In this document: piece after piece, positions 17,849 through 25,012 of the stretch
Layout: every line of letters begins with the position of its first letter
Position numbering within the stretch: position 1 is the first letter of the stretch
Source: Dyadobacter jiangsuensis
GTDB taxonomy: Bacteria > Bacteroidota > Bacteroidia > Cytophagales > Spirosomataceae
Reading direction: 5' to 3'
NCBI RefSeq assembly: GCF_003014695.1
Contig: NZ_PYAS01000003.1
Coordinates: 372,001 to 436,000, forward strand
DNA length: 64,000 bases
Made by a program: the position numbers and the translations under genes
Notes under the pieces: model-generated
The model's database searches: none
The model's input: only the letters and a program-made list of their open reading frames with translations
What the model was told of the DNA's origin: nothing

Positions 17849-18502
17849 ATGGGCATTACCACACAGCATTCCCAGGTACAGCAACTGCTGGAATCACACT
17901 TCGGGCAATTTGAACCGGAGTTAATCAGCAAACTGGCAGAGCATTGCGTTATCCGCGATTTCGAAGCGGACCAGCAACTGATGCGTCCGGGCCAGTACTT
18001 CAAATCGACGATGCTGATCGTTGAGGGGGGCGTGAAAATCTACCGCGAAGACCAGGATGGCAACGAGTTTTTTATGTACCAGCTCGGCGCCGGGGATGCG
18101 TGCGCGCTATCGATGATCTGCGCCACGCGGAAAGAACAGAGCCAGATTTCCGCCAAAGCCATTGAGCCTTCCAAAGCATTGCTCGTTCCGATCGCATTGA
18201 TGGACGAGTTGATGACCGGCTATAAGACGTGGTACTATTTTGTGCTGGAAACCTATCGCTCCCGGTTCGAAGAGTTGCTGGAAGTGGTGGATAGCATCGC
18301 TTTCAAGAGCATGGACGAGCGCATTGAATTTTACCTCAAAAATCAACGCAAACTTTCCCACAGCGATGAGCTGGCCCTCACACATCAGCAGATTGCTACC
18401 GATATGAATTCTTCAAGGGAGGTGATTTCAAGGCTGCTAAAAAAAATGGAACAGCGCGGCATGGTGAGACTCGGGCGCAACACGATTACTGTCCTTTTTT
18501 GA
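17849..18502 (+). CDS. Crp/Fnr-family transcriptional regulator
   Basis: A 217-residue regulator with a cyclic-nucleotide-type beta roll (about 20-115), a dimer helix (about 120-150) and a winged helix-turn-helix (about 150-215). The recognition helix SSREVISR (188-195) has Arg190, Glu191 and Arg195 at the spacing of E. coli CRP Arg180, Glu181 and Arg185, which read TGTGA; this agrees with the TGTGAC palindromes nearby. There is no FNR-type Cys cluster at the N terminus. Cys33, Cys85 and Cys91 are present, the last two in ACALSMICA, and could be thiol sensors (inference). It probably regulates itself and the sulfur genes downstream. The signal is unknown. Confidence 0.92.
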   Translation: MGITTQHSQVQQLLESHFGQFEPELISKLAEHCVIRDFEADQQLMRPGQYFKSTMLIVEGGVKIYREDQDGNEFFMYQLGAGDACALSMICATRKEQSQISAKAIEPSKALLVPIALMDELMTGYKTWYYFVLETYRSRFEELLEVVDSIAFKSMDERIEFYLKNQRKLSHSDELALTHQQIATDMNSSREVISRLLKKMEQRGMVRLGRNTITVLF

Positions 18503-18518
18503 AGGACTTTTCCTGCTA

Positions 18519-18534
18519 TGTAACATTTGTCACA
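18519..18534. promoter_or_regulatory. Crp/Fnr-type palindrome before the TauE gene
   Basis: TGTAAC-ATTT-GTCACA, one mismatch from a perfect palindrome, 17 bp after the crp stop. Its centre is 36.5 bp from the end of CAATTTTG (18556-18563), a -7-like element 23 bp before the ATG of the next gene. This places the site near -43 relative to the expected start. Confidence 0.75.
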
Positions 18535-18586
18535 AACCCGCCGGTTTCCGTATTGCAATTTTGTGCTCAGTTAGTGCAAAAAGCAT

Positions 18587-19381
18587 ATGGAAACCATTGG
18601 TTATATCGCGTCGGTGTTGATCGGCATTTCTTTGGGGCTGGTAGGCGGGGGAGGGTCGATCCTGACCGTGCCGGTCCTGGTCTATATTTTCGGGATCAGC
18701 CCGGTCGTATCCACTTCGTATTCGCTGTTCATTGTCGGATCCACCAGCCTTGTGGGGGCATACGGCAACTATCGGCGCGGATTTGTCAATGTTAAAACGG
18801 CATTGTTCTTCGGACTGAGCTCCATGGTGACCGTCTACCTGACCCGGAAGCTCCTGATTCCTCTCATTCCTCAAAATCTGTTCCGTATCGGTGATTTTCA
18901 GGTCACGGAGCCGCTGCTGACGATGGCCCTGTTCGCCGGGCTGATGCTCGCGGCGTCGATCGGGATGATCAATGGCAGGCAAAATGAACCGGGCTGTCTG
19001 GAATGCGACCTGGGACGTAATATCGTCAAGCTGGGCCTTAGCGCAATAGGAATCGGGCTTACCACCGGGCTGCTGGGTGCGGGCGGCGGGTTTCTATTGA
19101 TCCCGACATTGGTACTGGTGCTGGGTATGCCCATGCGGGAGGCGGTTGGGACTTCGCTGTTGATCATCGCCCTGAATTCCCTGGTGGGGTTCGCGGGAGA
19201 TTTAGGACATTTTATTATCGACTGGTATTTTCTGCTGACGGTGACGCTCGTCGCCGTGGCCGGGATTTTCATAGGCGGCCTGCTGGCACGTAAGCTGGAT
19301 AGCAGTCAATTAAAAAAGAGCTTCGGCTGGTTTGTGCTCGCTATGGGATGCTTCATCCTTCTCAAAGAATTTATCCTCTGA
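18587..19381 (+). CDS. TauE/SafE (TSUP) family sulfur-compound transporter
   Basis: A 264-residue membrane protein with about eight helices and the duplicated TSUP half motif: ISLGLVGGGGSILTVPVLVY near the N terminus and GLTTGLLGAGGGFLLIPTL in the second half. TSUP proteins carry sulfite, sulfoacetate, thiosulfate or related anions, and homologues occur in the cst and bigR sulfide-detoxification operons. It lies between crp and the CstB-like gene and has its own predicted Crp site. Likely role: export of sulfite or thiosulfate made by the downstream enzyme (inference). Confidence 0.9.
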   Translation: METIGYIASVLIGISLGLVGGGGSILTVPVLVYIFGISPVVSTSYSLFIVGSTSLVGAYGNYRRGFVNVKTALFFGLSSMVTVYLTRKLLIPLIPQNLFRIGDFQVTEPLLTMALFAGLMLAASIGMINGRQNEPGCLECDLGRNIVKLGLSAIGIGLTTGLLGAGGGFLLIPTLVLVLGMPMREAVGTSLLIIALNSLVGFAGDLGHFIIDWYFLLTVTLVAVAGIFIGGLLARKLDSSQLKKSFGWFVLAMGCFILLKEFIL

Positions 19382-19397
19382 TTAAGAAACAGACCTG

Positions 19398-19413
19398 TGT
19401 GACAAAGGTCACA
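19398..19413. promoter_or_regulatory. Crp/Fnr-type palindrome before the CstB-like gene
   Basis: TGTGAC-AAAG-GTCACA, perfect half-sites, 16 bp after the TauE stop. Its centre is again 36.5 bp from the end of a -7-like element, GAACTTTG (19435-19442), which is 44 bp before the predicted ATG at 19487. Confidence 0.75.
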
Positions 19414-19486
19414 GACAATGGCTGGCTGCTTTGTGAACTTTGTCGTATGGTTCTCCTACCTATCACTCAAAACAGTTAATGGAAAA

Positions 19487-20962
19487 ATGAAACTCGAACA
19501 AATCTATACCGGTTGCCTGGCGCAGGGAGCCTATTATATTGAAAGCGAAGGCGAGGCGGCGGTAATCGATCCGCTCCGGGAAACGGGCCCTTACCTCGCC
19601 CGCGCGGAAAAGAATGGAGCGAAAATAAAGTACGTGCTGGAAACCCATTTCCACGCAGATTTTGTGAGTGGGCATCTGGACCTCGCCGAAAAGACAGGCG
19701 CGACGATTGTGTACGGTCCAACAGCCAGGCCCGGCTTCAAAGCGCATATCGCGGAGGATCGGGAGGTGCTCAGGCTGGGCGGGATTACCATCGAGGTCAT
19801 CCACACCCCAGGTCACACACTGGAAAGCACCTGTTACCTGGTATCCGATGAAAATGGCCGCCAGGTGGGGCTCTTTACCGGCGATACGCTCTTTATCGGG
19901 GACGTTGGCAGGCCCGACCTCGCGCAAAAGGTCGTCCGGGATTTGACCCAGGACAAGCTTGCTGGGATGCTCTACGATTCGCTGCACGATAAAATCCTGC
20001 CGCTCTCCAATGATATCATTGTGTATCCCGCCCACGGGGCCGGTTCGGCATGCGGCAAGAATATGAGCAAGGAAACGACGGATAGTCTGGGACACCAGAA
20101 GGCCACAAACTACGCTTTGCAGCCCATGGATAAGCAGACATTTATCCAAAAAGTGACCGACGGCCTCACGCCGCCGCCCGCCTATTTCCCGGCCAACGTG
20201 ATGATGAATATCCAGGGGTACGAAAGCATTGACGACGTGCTGAACCGCGGCATGCAGGCCCTGACGCCCGAGGCATTCGAGATGGCTGCCAATGAAACGG
20301 GGGCGCTGATTCTCGACACCCGTGCGGCGCAAGTATTTGCAAAAGGCTTTATTCCTAATTCAGTAAATATTGGCATCGACGGCAGTTTCGCTCCATGGGT
20401 AGGTGCCCTCATCGAAGACATCCGGCAGCCGATCCTGCTCGTGACCGATCCAGGCCGGGAGGAAGAGGTTGTGACGAGGCTGGCGCGGGTTGGCTACGAC
20501 AACGCCATCGGGCATTTGGCGGGTGGTTTTCAGGCTTGGGAAGAAGCCGGAAAGGAAACAGACAGCATACAGTCGGTGGAGGCCGGCGAGGTACCAGCCT
20601 TATTGGAAGGTAATCCCGATTGGCGAATCCTGGACGTGAGGAAGCACAGCGAATACCTGGCCGAGCACGTCGAAGGGGCGGAAAACCTGCCGTTAGACTA
20701 CCTGAACGAGCATTTGGCAGAGATGGACAGTAATAAAACCTACCTCGTGCATTGCGCGGGAGGTTACCGGTCGATGATCTTCAACTCGATTCTCCGGGCG
20801 CGCGGCTACCATAATCTGATCGACGTGGCGGGAGGTTTCAAGGCAATCAGCGAATCGGGGCTTATGAAAGTCACAGATTATGTATGCCCCACCACGCTCG
20901 CTAAGGGCAATGCCGCCAACAACGGCCAGGTATTAAATGCATTAAACGGAGAGACGAAATAG
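19487..20962 (+). CDS. CstB-like persulfide dioxygenase-rhodanese fusion
   Basis: A 491-residue cytoplasmic enzyme with the three-part layout of staphylococcal CstB. An ETHE1-type metallo-beta-lactamase persulfide dioxygenase comes first (about 1-235; [10 protein letters not shown] at 54-63, His110, Asp133 as likely iron ligands). Next is a pseudo-rhodanese (about 255-355) with Asp321 where the catalytic Cys would be, and then an active-looking rhodanese (about 370-465, CAGGYR with Cys423). It should oxidise glutathione- or other low-molecular-weight persulfide to sulfite and transfer sulfur to give thiosulfate. ATG 19487 gives the exact family start; the in-frame ATG at 19418 would add 23 unrelated residues. 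The stop is 2 bp before the next gene. Confidence 0.92.
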   Translation: MKLEQIYTGCLAQGAYYIESEGEAAVIDPLRETGPYLARAEKNGAKIKYVLETHFHADFVSGHLDLAEKTGATIVYGPTARPGFKAHIAEDREVLRLGGITIEVIHTPGHTLESTCYLVSDENGRQVGLFTGDTLFIGDVGRPDLAQKVVRDLTQDKLAGMLYDSLHDKILPLSNDIIVYPAHGAGSACGKNMSKETTDSLGHQKATNYALQPMDKQTFIQKVTDGLTPPPAYFPANVMMNIQGYESIDDVLNRGMQALTPEAFEMAANETGALILDTRAAQVFAKGFIPNSVNIGIDGSFAPWVGALIEDIRQPILLVTDPGREEEVVTRLARVGYDNAIGHLAGGFQAWEEAGKETDSIQSVEAGEVPALLEGNPDWRILDVRKHSEYLAEHVEGAENLPLDYLNEHLAEMDSNKTYLVHCAGGYRSMIFNSILRARGYHNLIDVAGGFKAISESGLMKVTDYVCPTTLAKGNAANNGQVLNALNGETK

Positions 20963-20964
20963 GT

Positions 20965-21528
20965 ATGCTGGAAGTAATCAAACAACCCTGGCCGTGGTAT
21001 GTAGCTGGTCCGCTGATTGGCCTCACGGTACCCGCCCTGCTGATTTTAGGTAACAAACACTTCGGGATTTCAGCGAATCTGCGACATATCTGCGCGAGCT
21101 GCTTCCCGGCAAATGTGCCATTCTTTCAATATGATTACAAGAAGGAAATCTGGAACCTGTTCTTTGTGGCGGGTATCGTGTTGGGCGGGGCCTTGGCAGC
21201 CTACTTTCTGGCAAACCCCGCGGCAATTCAAGTCGACCCGCGGCTGGCGCAAGAGCTGGCCGTATATGGCATCACCGATTTTTCAGGCATGGTGCCCGCG
21301 CAGCTCTATTCCTGGGACAGCCTGCTGACAGTCCGTGGGCTGACGATGATGGTGGGCGGCGGATTTCTGGTCGGATTTGGCGCACGCTATGCGGGCGGAT
21401 GCACGAGCGGGCACTCGATCATGGGCCTGAGCGCCCTGCAATGGCCGTCGCTCGTAGCGACCGTCTGCTTTATGGCCGGTGGCTTCCTGATGGCCAATTT
21501 TATTTTACCCATTATTTTAAATAGCTAA
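20965..21528 (+). CDS. YeeE/YedE-family half transporter (first half)
   Basis: A 187-residue membrane protein of the YeeE/YedE (DUF395) family, which includes the thiosulfate transporter TsuA and the split PmpA/PmpB pair. About four helices are visible, with the Cys motif [18 protein letters not shown] near residue 145. Cys40 and Cys43 ([14 protein letters not shown]) may also be functional. It starts 2 bp after the CstB-like gene and 3 bp before the second half, so the two halves should form one transporter for thiosulfate or another sulfur species (inference). Confidence 0.9.
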   Translation: MLEVIKQPWPWYVAGPLIGLTVPALLILGNKHFGISANLRHICASCFPANVPFFQYDYKKEIWNLFFVAGIVLGGALAAYFLANPAAIQVDPRLAQELAVYGITDFSGMVPAQLYSWDSLLTVRGLTMMVGGGFLVGFGARYAGGCTSGHSIMGLSALQWPSLVATVCFMAGGFLMANFILPIILNS

Positions 21529-21531
21529 TCC

Positions 21532-22035
21532 ATGCAACCTTCCTTCATTGACAGTACTGCCGAGTTCGAAGCCCGGTCGCAGGACACGATCTGTATCAAC
21601 GAATCGCATTTGCAGCATAAATGGTACCACAATTTTAAATACCTGATCGTCGGCGTGCTGTTCGGCGTCGGTTTCGTGAAGGCGGAGGTGATCAGCTGGT
21701 TTCGCATCCAGGAGATGTTCCGGCTGCAATCGTTTCATATGTACGGCATCATCGGTTCGGCGGTGCTGATGGGCATCATCTCGGTTTGGCTCATCCGGCG
21801 GTTTGGCATTAAAACCATGTACGGCGAGCCGATCACTTTCGCGCCGAAGAAATTCAACAAGGGGCAAGTGTACGGCGGGCTCCTGTTCGGGCTCGGCTGG
21901 GCACTTACCGGGGCTTGTCCCGGGCCTTTGTTTGCGCAGGTCGGAACCGGGGCGACGGTCGTGATCGTGGTGCTGGCCAGCGCCGTGGCCGGTACCTGGG
22001 TGTACGGCCGCTTCCGCGACGCGCTGCCGCATTGA
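21532..22035 (+). CDS. YeeE/YedE-family half transporter (second half)
   Basis: A 167-residue partner of the preceding protein, with about four helices and the matching Cys motif GLGWALTGACPGPLFAQVG near residue 127. In full-length TsuA-type transporters the two Cys motifs lie in one chain; here they are split over two genes. It is the last gene of the sulfur operon. Confidence 0.9.
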   Translation: MQPSFIDSTAEFEARSQDTICINESHLQHKWYHNFKYLIVGVLFGVGFVKAEVISWFRIQEMFRLQSFHMYGIIGSAVLMGIISVWLIRRFGIKTMYGEPITFAPKKFNKGQVYGGLLFGLGWALTGACPGPLFAQVGTGATVVIVVLASAVAGTWVYGRFRDALPH

Positions 22036-22037
22036 CA

Positions 22038-22070
22038 GCGGGCTGCATCGGCCCGCGTCGATCAGCCCGC
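22038..22070 (+). terminator. Possible terminator of the sulfur operon
   Basis: GCGGGCTG (22038-22045) pairs with CAGCCCGC (22063-22070), 3 bp after the last stop codon. The 17-nt loop and lack of a strong T tract make it a moderate candidate. Confidence 0.45.
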
Positions 22071-22103
22071 ATTTGATTGTCGGCCCATCAGATGATTTGG
22101 ATC

Positions 22104-22124
22104 GCGCAAAATGTTAATTTGCGC
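22104..22124. promoter_or_regulatory. Inverted repeat directly before the response-regulator gene
   Basis: GCGCAAA-N7-TTTGCGC ends 2 bp before the ATG at 22127 and contains TTAATTTG, which is close to a -7 element. It could be an operator or a leader hairpin affecting translation. No second copy was found near the downstream mgtC gene. Confidence 0.35.
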
Positions 22125-22126
22125 CG

Positions 22127-22810
22127 ATGAAAATACTATTAGTCGAAGATGAACAACGCGTGGCTGACCTCGTAAAAAGGGGATTGGAAGAGCATGAATA
22201 CGAGGTTACCGTCGCATATGACGGTTTTATTGCCAAAAAACTGGTGGCACAGAATAGTTTCGACCTCGTCATCACCGATATTATCCTTCCGAAGATGGAC
22301 GGGATAGATTTGTCGAAATCCATACGTCAGACAAACCCGGACATGCCAATTATCATGCTCACCGCCCTGGGTACGACCGACGACAAAGTAGAAGGTTTTG
22401 ATGCGGGTGCTGACGATTACCTTGTGAAACCATTTGCATTCAGGGAATTACTGGTGCGGATAAAGGCCTTGTTAAAACGAAATCGCAGTACCGCAGGAGG
22501 CACCGGCTTTTTGCTCAGGTATGACGAGCTGGAAATGAATCTGCATACCAAGGCGGTAAAAAGGAATGGGCAGGAGATCAATCTCACGCCCAAAGAGTTT
22601 AAGTTGCTGGAATACATGATGCAGAACCCCGAGCGGGTGCTCTCGCGGGTGGAAATTGCAGATAAAGTGTGGGACACTCATTTCGATACGGGCACCAACT
22701 TTATAGACGTCTACATCAATTATCTCCGGAAGAAGCTGGACCGCAACTTCGATAGAAAGCTCATTCATACCAAGTCCGGGATGGGCTTCATTCTTAAAAC
22801 GGACCCATGA
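22127..22810 (+). CDS. OmpR-family response regulator
   Basis: A 227-residue DNA-binding response regulator. The receiver domain (1-115) has the acidic pocket VEDE, the phospho-acceptor Asp51 (VITDIILPKMDG), TALG and the switch Lys in LVKPFAF. The winged-helix output domain (about 130-225) has LTPKEFKLLEYMM and FIDVYINYLRKKLD. The stop overlaps the kinase start by 4 bp (ATGA), so the pair is translationally coupled. The next two genes are mgtC and an MgtA-type ATPase, so a magnesium or acid-stress role like that of PhoPQ is possible (inference from context). Confidence 0.92.
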   Translation: MKILLVEDEQRVADLVKRGLEEHEYEVTVAYDGFIAKKLVAQNSFDLVITDIILPKMDGIDLSKSIRQTNPDMPIIMLTALGTTDDKVEGFDAGADDYLVKPFAFRELLVRIKALLKRNRSTAGGTGFLLRYDELEMNLHTKAVKRNGQEINLTPKEFKLLEYMMQNPERVLSRVEIADKVWDTHFDTGTNFIDVYINYLRKKLDRNFDRKLIHTKSGMGFILKTDP

Positions 22811-24204
22811 AAATCAGGACCCGGCTTATCATACTTTTTACGGTTTTAACGATCGTCATCCTGTCGCTATTTGCAACGGTGATTTTCCAGTCGGCTAAAA
22901 AGAGCCGCGAAAGGGAGTATTATGATCTCCTCAAAAAAGAAGCACTCACGAAAGCCAATCTGTTTTTCAATGCCAGGGTTGAAAAACAAACCCTTCAGCA
23001 GATTTACCGCAACAACCGGAAAACCCTGAATGAGGTAGAAGTGGCCGTTTATGACACCGCCTTCGTTTTATTGTATCACGACGCCTTAGATATCGATTTT
23101 GTGAAGGAGGACCATCGGATGATCCGGGATATCTATTCGAAGGGGCAGATACAGTTTTTTCAGCAAGGCTGGCAGGTGGTGGGACTAAGTTATGATTTCG
23201 ACGGGCGCAGGTATGCTATTACCGCCGCAGGATACGATCAATACGGCTACAACAAATCGGACAGCCTTCTTGTCAGCATTTTCCTGGTGTTTGGGGTTTC
23301 AATCCTGTTCATTGTGGTAGCGGGTATATTCTTCTCCCGAAAGGCCTTTGAGCCGGTTGCTGACATGATCAGTAAAGCAAAAAGCATTTCAGTCAGCAAT
23401 CTTGACATGCGGCTGCCCGGCAATGGAAGTAAAGACGAACTGGCCGACCTCGCGGGTACATTCAATGAAATGCTCGACCGCTTGGAGAGCTCGTTTGACG
23501 CACAAAAGCGTTTTGTATCAAATATTTCCCATGAGCTTCGTACCCCGCTGTCGACCATCATCACGGAACTGGAACTTTCGGCAGACAACGGACTGACCGA
23601 ACAGCAATACACCGCAGCTATCCGAAATGCATTGAATGATTCCAGGCGACTGGCCCGCCTCGCCAATAGCTTGCTGGACTTTGCCAAAGCCAGCTACGAC
23701 CCCTCCGAGATCACGTTCAAGCCGGTGCGTATCGACGAGCTCCTGCTGGATGCGAGGCAGCAATTACAGAAGGCTGACCCGACGTACAAGGTCGACATTC
23801 ACTTTGAAGGTGATTTCGAAAATGACGAAGAGATTTCAGTGAACGGGAACCTGTATCTGTTGAAAGTCGCCTTTGCAAATCTGTTTGAGAATGGCTGCAA
23901 ATTTTCCGACGAACGGCAGAGTTCGGTTTCAGTTTCATTCGGCAAGGACATTACCCTTCACTTTTCCGATCACGGTATCGGCATCGCCCCCGACGACCTG
24001 CCATCCATCTTTACACCCTTTTATCGTGGTCAAAATGGTTCGTTTGCAGACGGCAACGGAATCGGCTTATCTCTCACGCAAAAGATTGTCGGGCTGCATA
24101 AGGGCACTATTTCCGTGACTTCCACACCAAATCTTGGGACCACTTTTACAGTAATGCTACCCGCCATCGGGCCTCCGGTGAATTCCCTTCTAATAAAACT
24201 CTAA
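22807..24204 (+). CDS. Sensor histidine kinase
   Basis: A 465-residue kinase with two membrane segments (about 8-28 and 155-178) enclosing a 125-residue periplasmic sensor. HAMP (about 180-235) and HisKA with NISHELRTPLSTI (phospho-acceptor His) follow. The ATPase domain has NLFENGCKFS, DHGIGIAPDDL and GNGIGLSLTQK. It overlaps the response-regulator gene by 4 bp. The periplasmic domain has no family I recognise; it lacks the acidic patch of PhoQ as far as I can see, so the signal remains open. Confidence 0.92.
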   Translation: MKIRTRLIILFTVLTIVILSLFATVIFQSAKKSREREYYDLLKKEALTKANLFFNARVEKQTLQQIYRNNRKTLNEVEVAVYDTAFVLLYHDALDIDFVKEDHRMIRDIYSKGQIQFFQQGWQVVGLSYDFDGRRYAITAAGYDQYGYNKSDSLLVSIFLVFGVSILFIVVAGIFFSRKAFEPVADMISKAKSISVSNLDMRLPGNGSKDELADLAGTFNEMLDRLESSFDAQKRFVSNISHELRTPLSTIITELELSADNGLTEQQYTAAIRNALNDSRRLARLANSLLDFAKASYDPSEITFKPVRIDELLLDARQQLQKADPTYKVDIHFEGDFENDEEISVNGNLYLLKVAFANLFENGCKFSDERQSSVSVSFGKDITLHFSDHGIGIAPDDLPSIFTPFYRGQNGSFADGNGIGLSLTQKIVGLHKGTISVTSTPNLGTTFTVMLPAIGPPVNSLLIKL

Positions 24205-24289
24205 TTTTTTTCTGTCCATTCTCTAACAGCCATTTTCGCTCGTTGCTCTGAATTTTGCCATCAATTAAAGATCGCGAAACCGCAGGACG

Positions 24290-24994
24290 ATGGAAAGGCT
24301 TGAATTTACACTAAGACTGTTTGCTGCATTGGCACTCGGAGCCGCGATTGGGATCGAGCGCCAATGGCGGCAGCGCAGTGCGGGGCTGAGGACCAATACG
24401 CTGGTATCGATGGGCTCCGCCGCTTTTGTGCTGCTTTCCATCAGGATCGGCGGCGATGCCACCGGGCGTATTGCATCGTATATCGTTAGCGGTATCGGTT
24501 TTCTGGGTGCGGGCGTCATCATGAAGGACGGCCTGAACGTGCAGGGCCTGAATACCGCTGCCACGATTTGGTGCTCTGCCGCCGTAGGTGCTCTTTGCGG
24601 AGTTGGCGTTCTGCCCGAAGCCGCCATTCTTTCGGCGGCTATCATGCTTACCCATCTGATCCTGCGGCCGGTCGGGATATGGTTGAGCCTGCTGACCTTT
24701 CATAATGCCGCTCCCTTGCAAACCGACTACCTGTTCACGATCAAATGCAAGCCCGAGGTCGAAAATCACATCCGGATACTACTCATGCGGATGCTCGAAG
24801 AAAGCGAAAAGCTGCTACTGAAATCGCTGTCGAGCGATGAACCCAATGGGGCACCTTATGTGATGATCGTCGCCGAAATCAAATCGGCCACACCTCAGGA
24901 CAGTGTGCTGGAAAGGGTTGCCAGCTGGCTAACCATTGAGGACAAAGTTGCGAAGGTGAGCTGGGAAATTATCGGTACGCAGACGGATCTATAA
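24290..24994 (+). CDS. MgtC/SapB-family protein
   Basis: A 234-residue protein with the MgtC membrane domain (about 1-140) and a C-terminal ACT-like cytosolic domain (about 145-230). Family landmarks are LGAAIGIERQWRQRSAGLRTNTLVSMGSAA (about 18-47) and GIGFLGAGVIMKDG (about 72-85). MgtC proteins help growth at low Mg2+ and low pH, in some species by restraining the ATP synthase. It is followed 18 bp later by an MgtA-type Mg2+ ATPase, the classical mgtC-mgtB pairing. The 85-bp upstream spacer has GAATTTTG (24250-24257), a possible -7 element. Confidence 0.9.
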   Translation: MERLEFTLRLFAALALGAAIGIERQWRQRSAGLRTNTLVSMGSAAFVLLSIRIGGDATGRIASYIVSGIGFLGAGVIMKDGLNVQGLNTAATIWCSAAVGALCGVGVLPEAAILSAAIMLTHLILRPVGIWLSLLTFHNAAPLQTDYLFTIKCKPEVENHIRILLMRMLEESEKLLLKSLSSDEPNGAPYVMIVAEIKSATPQDSVLERVASWLTIEDKVAKVSWEIIGTQTDL

Positions 24995-25012
24995 AATAAT
25001 GCAATCAGGAAG

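Noticed and set aside
24216..24236. CCATT-type direct repeat before mgtC as a response-regulator site
   Set aside because: The copies are 14 bp apart, not 10-11, and no matching copy was found before the regulator gene.
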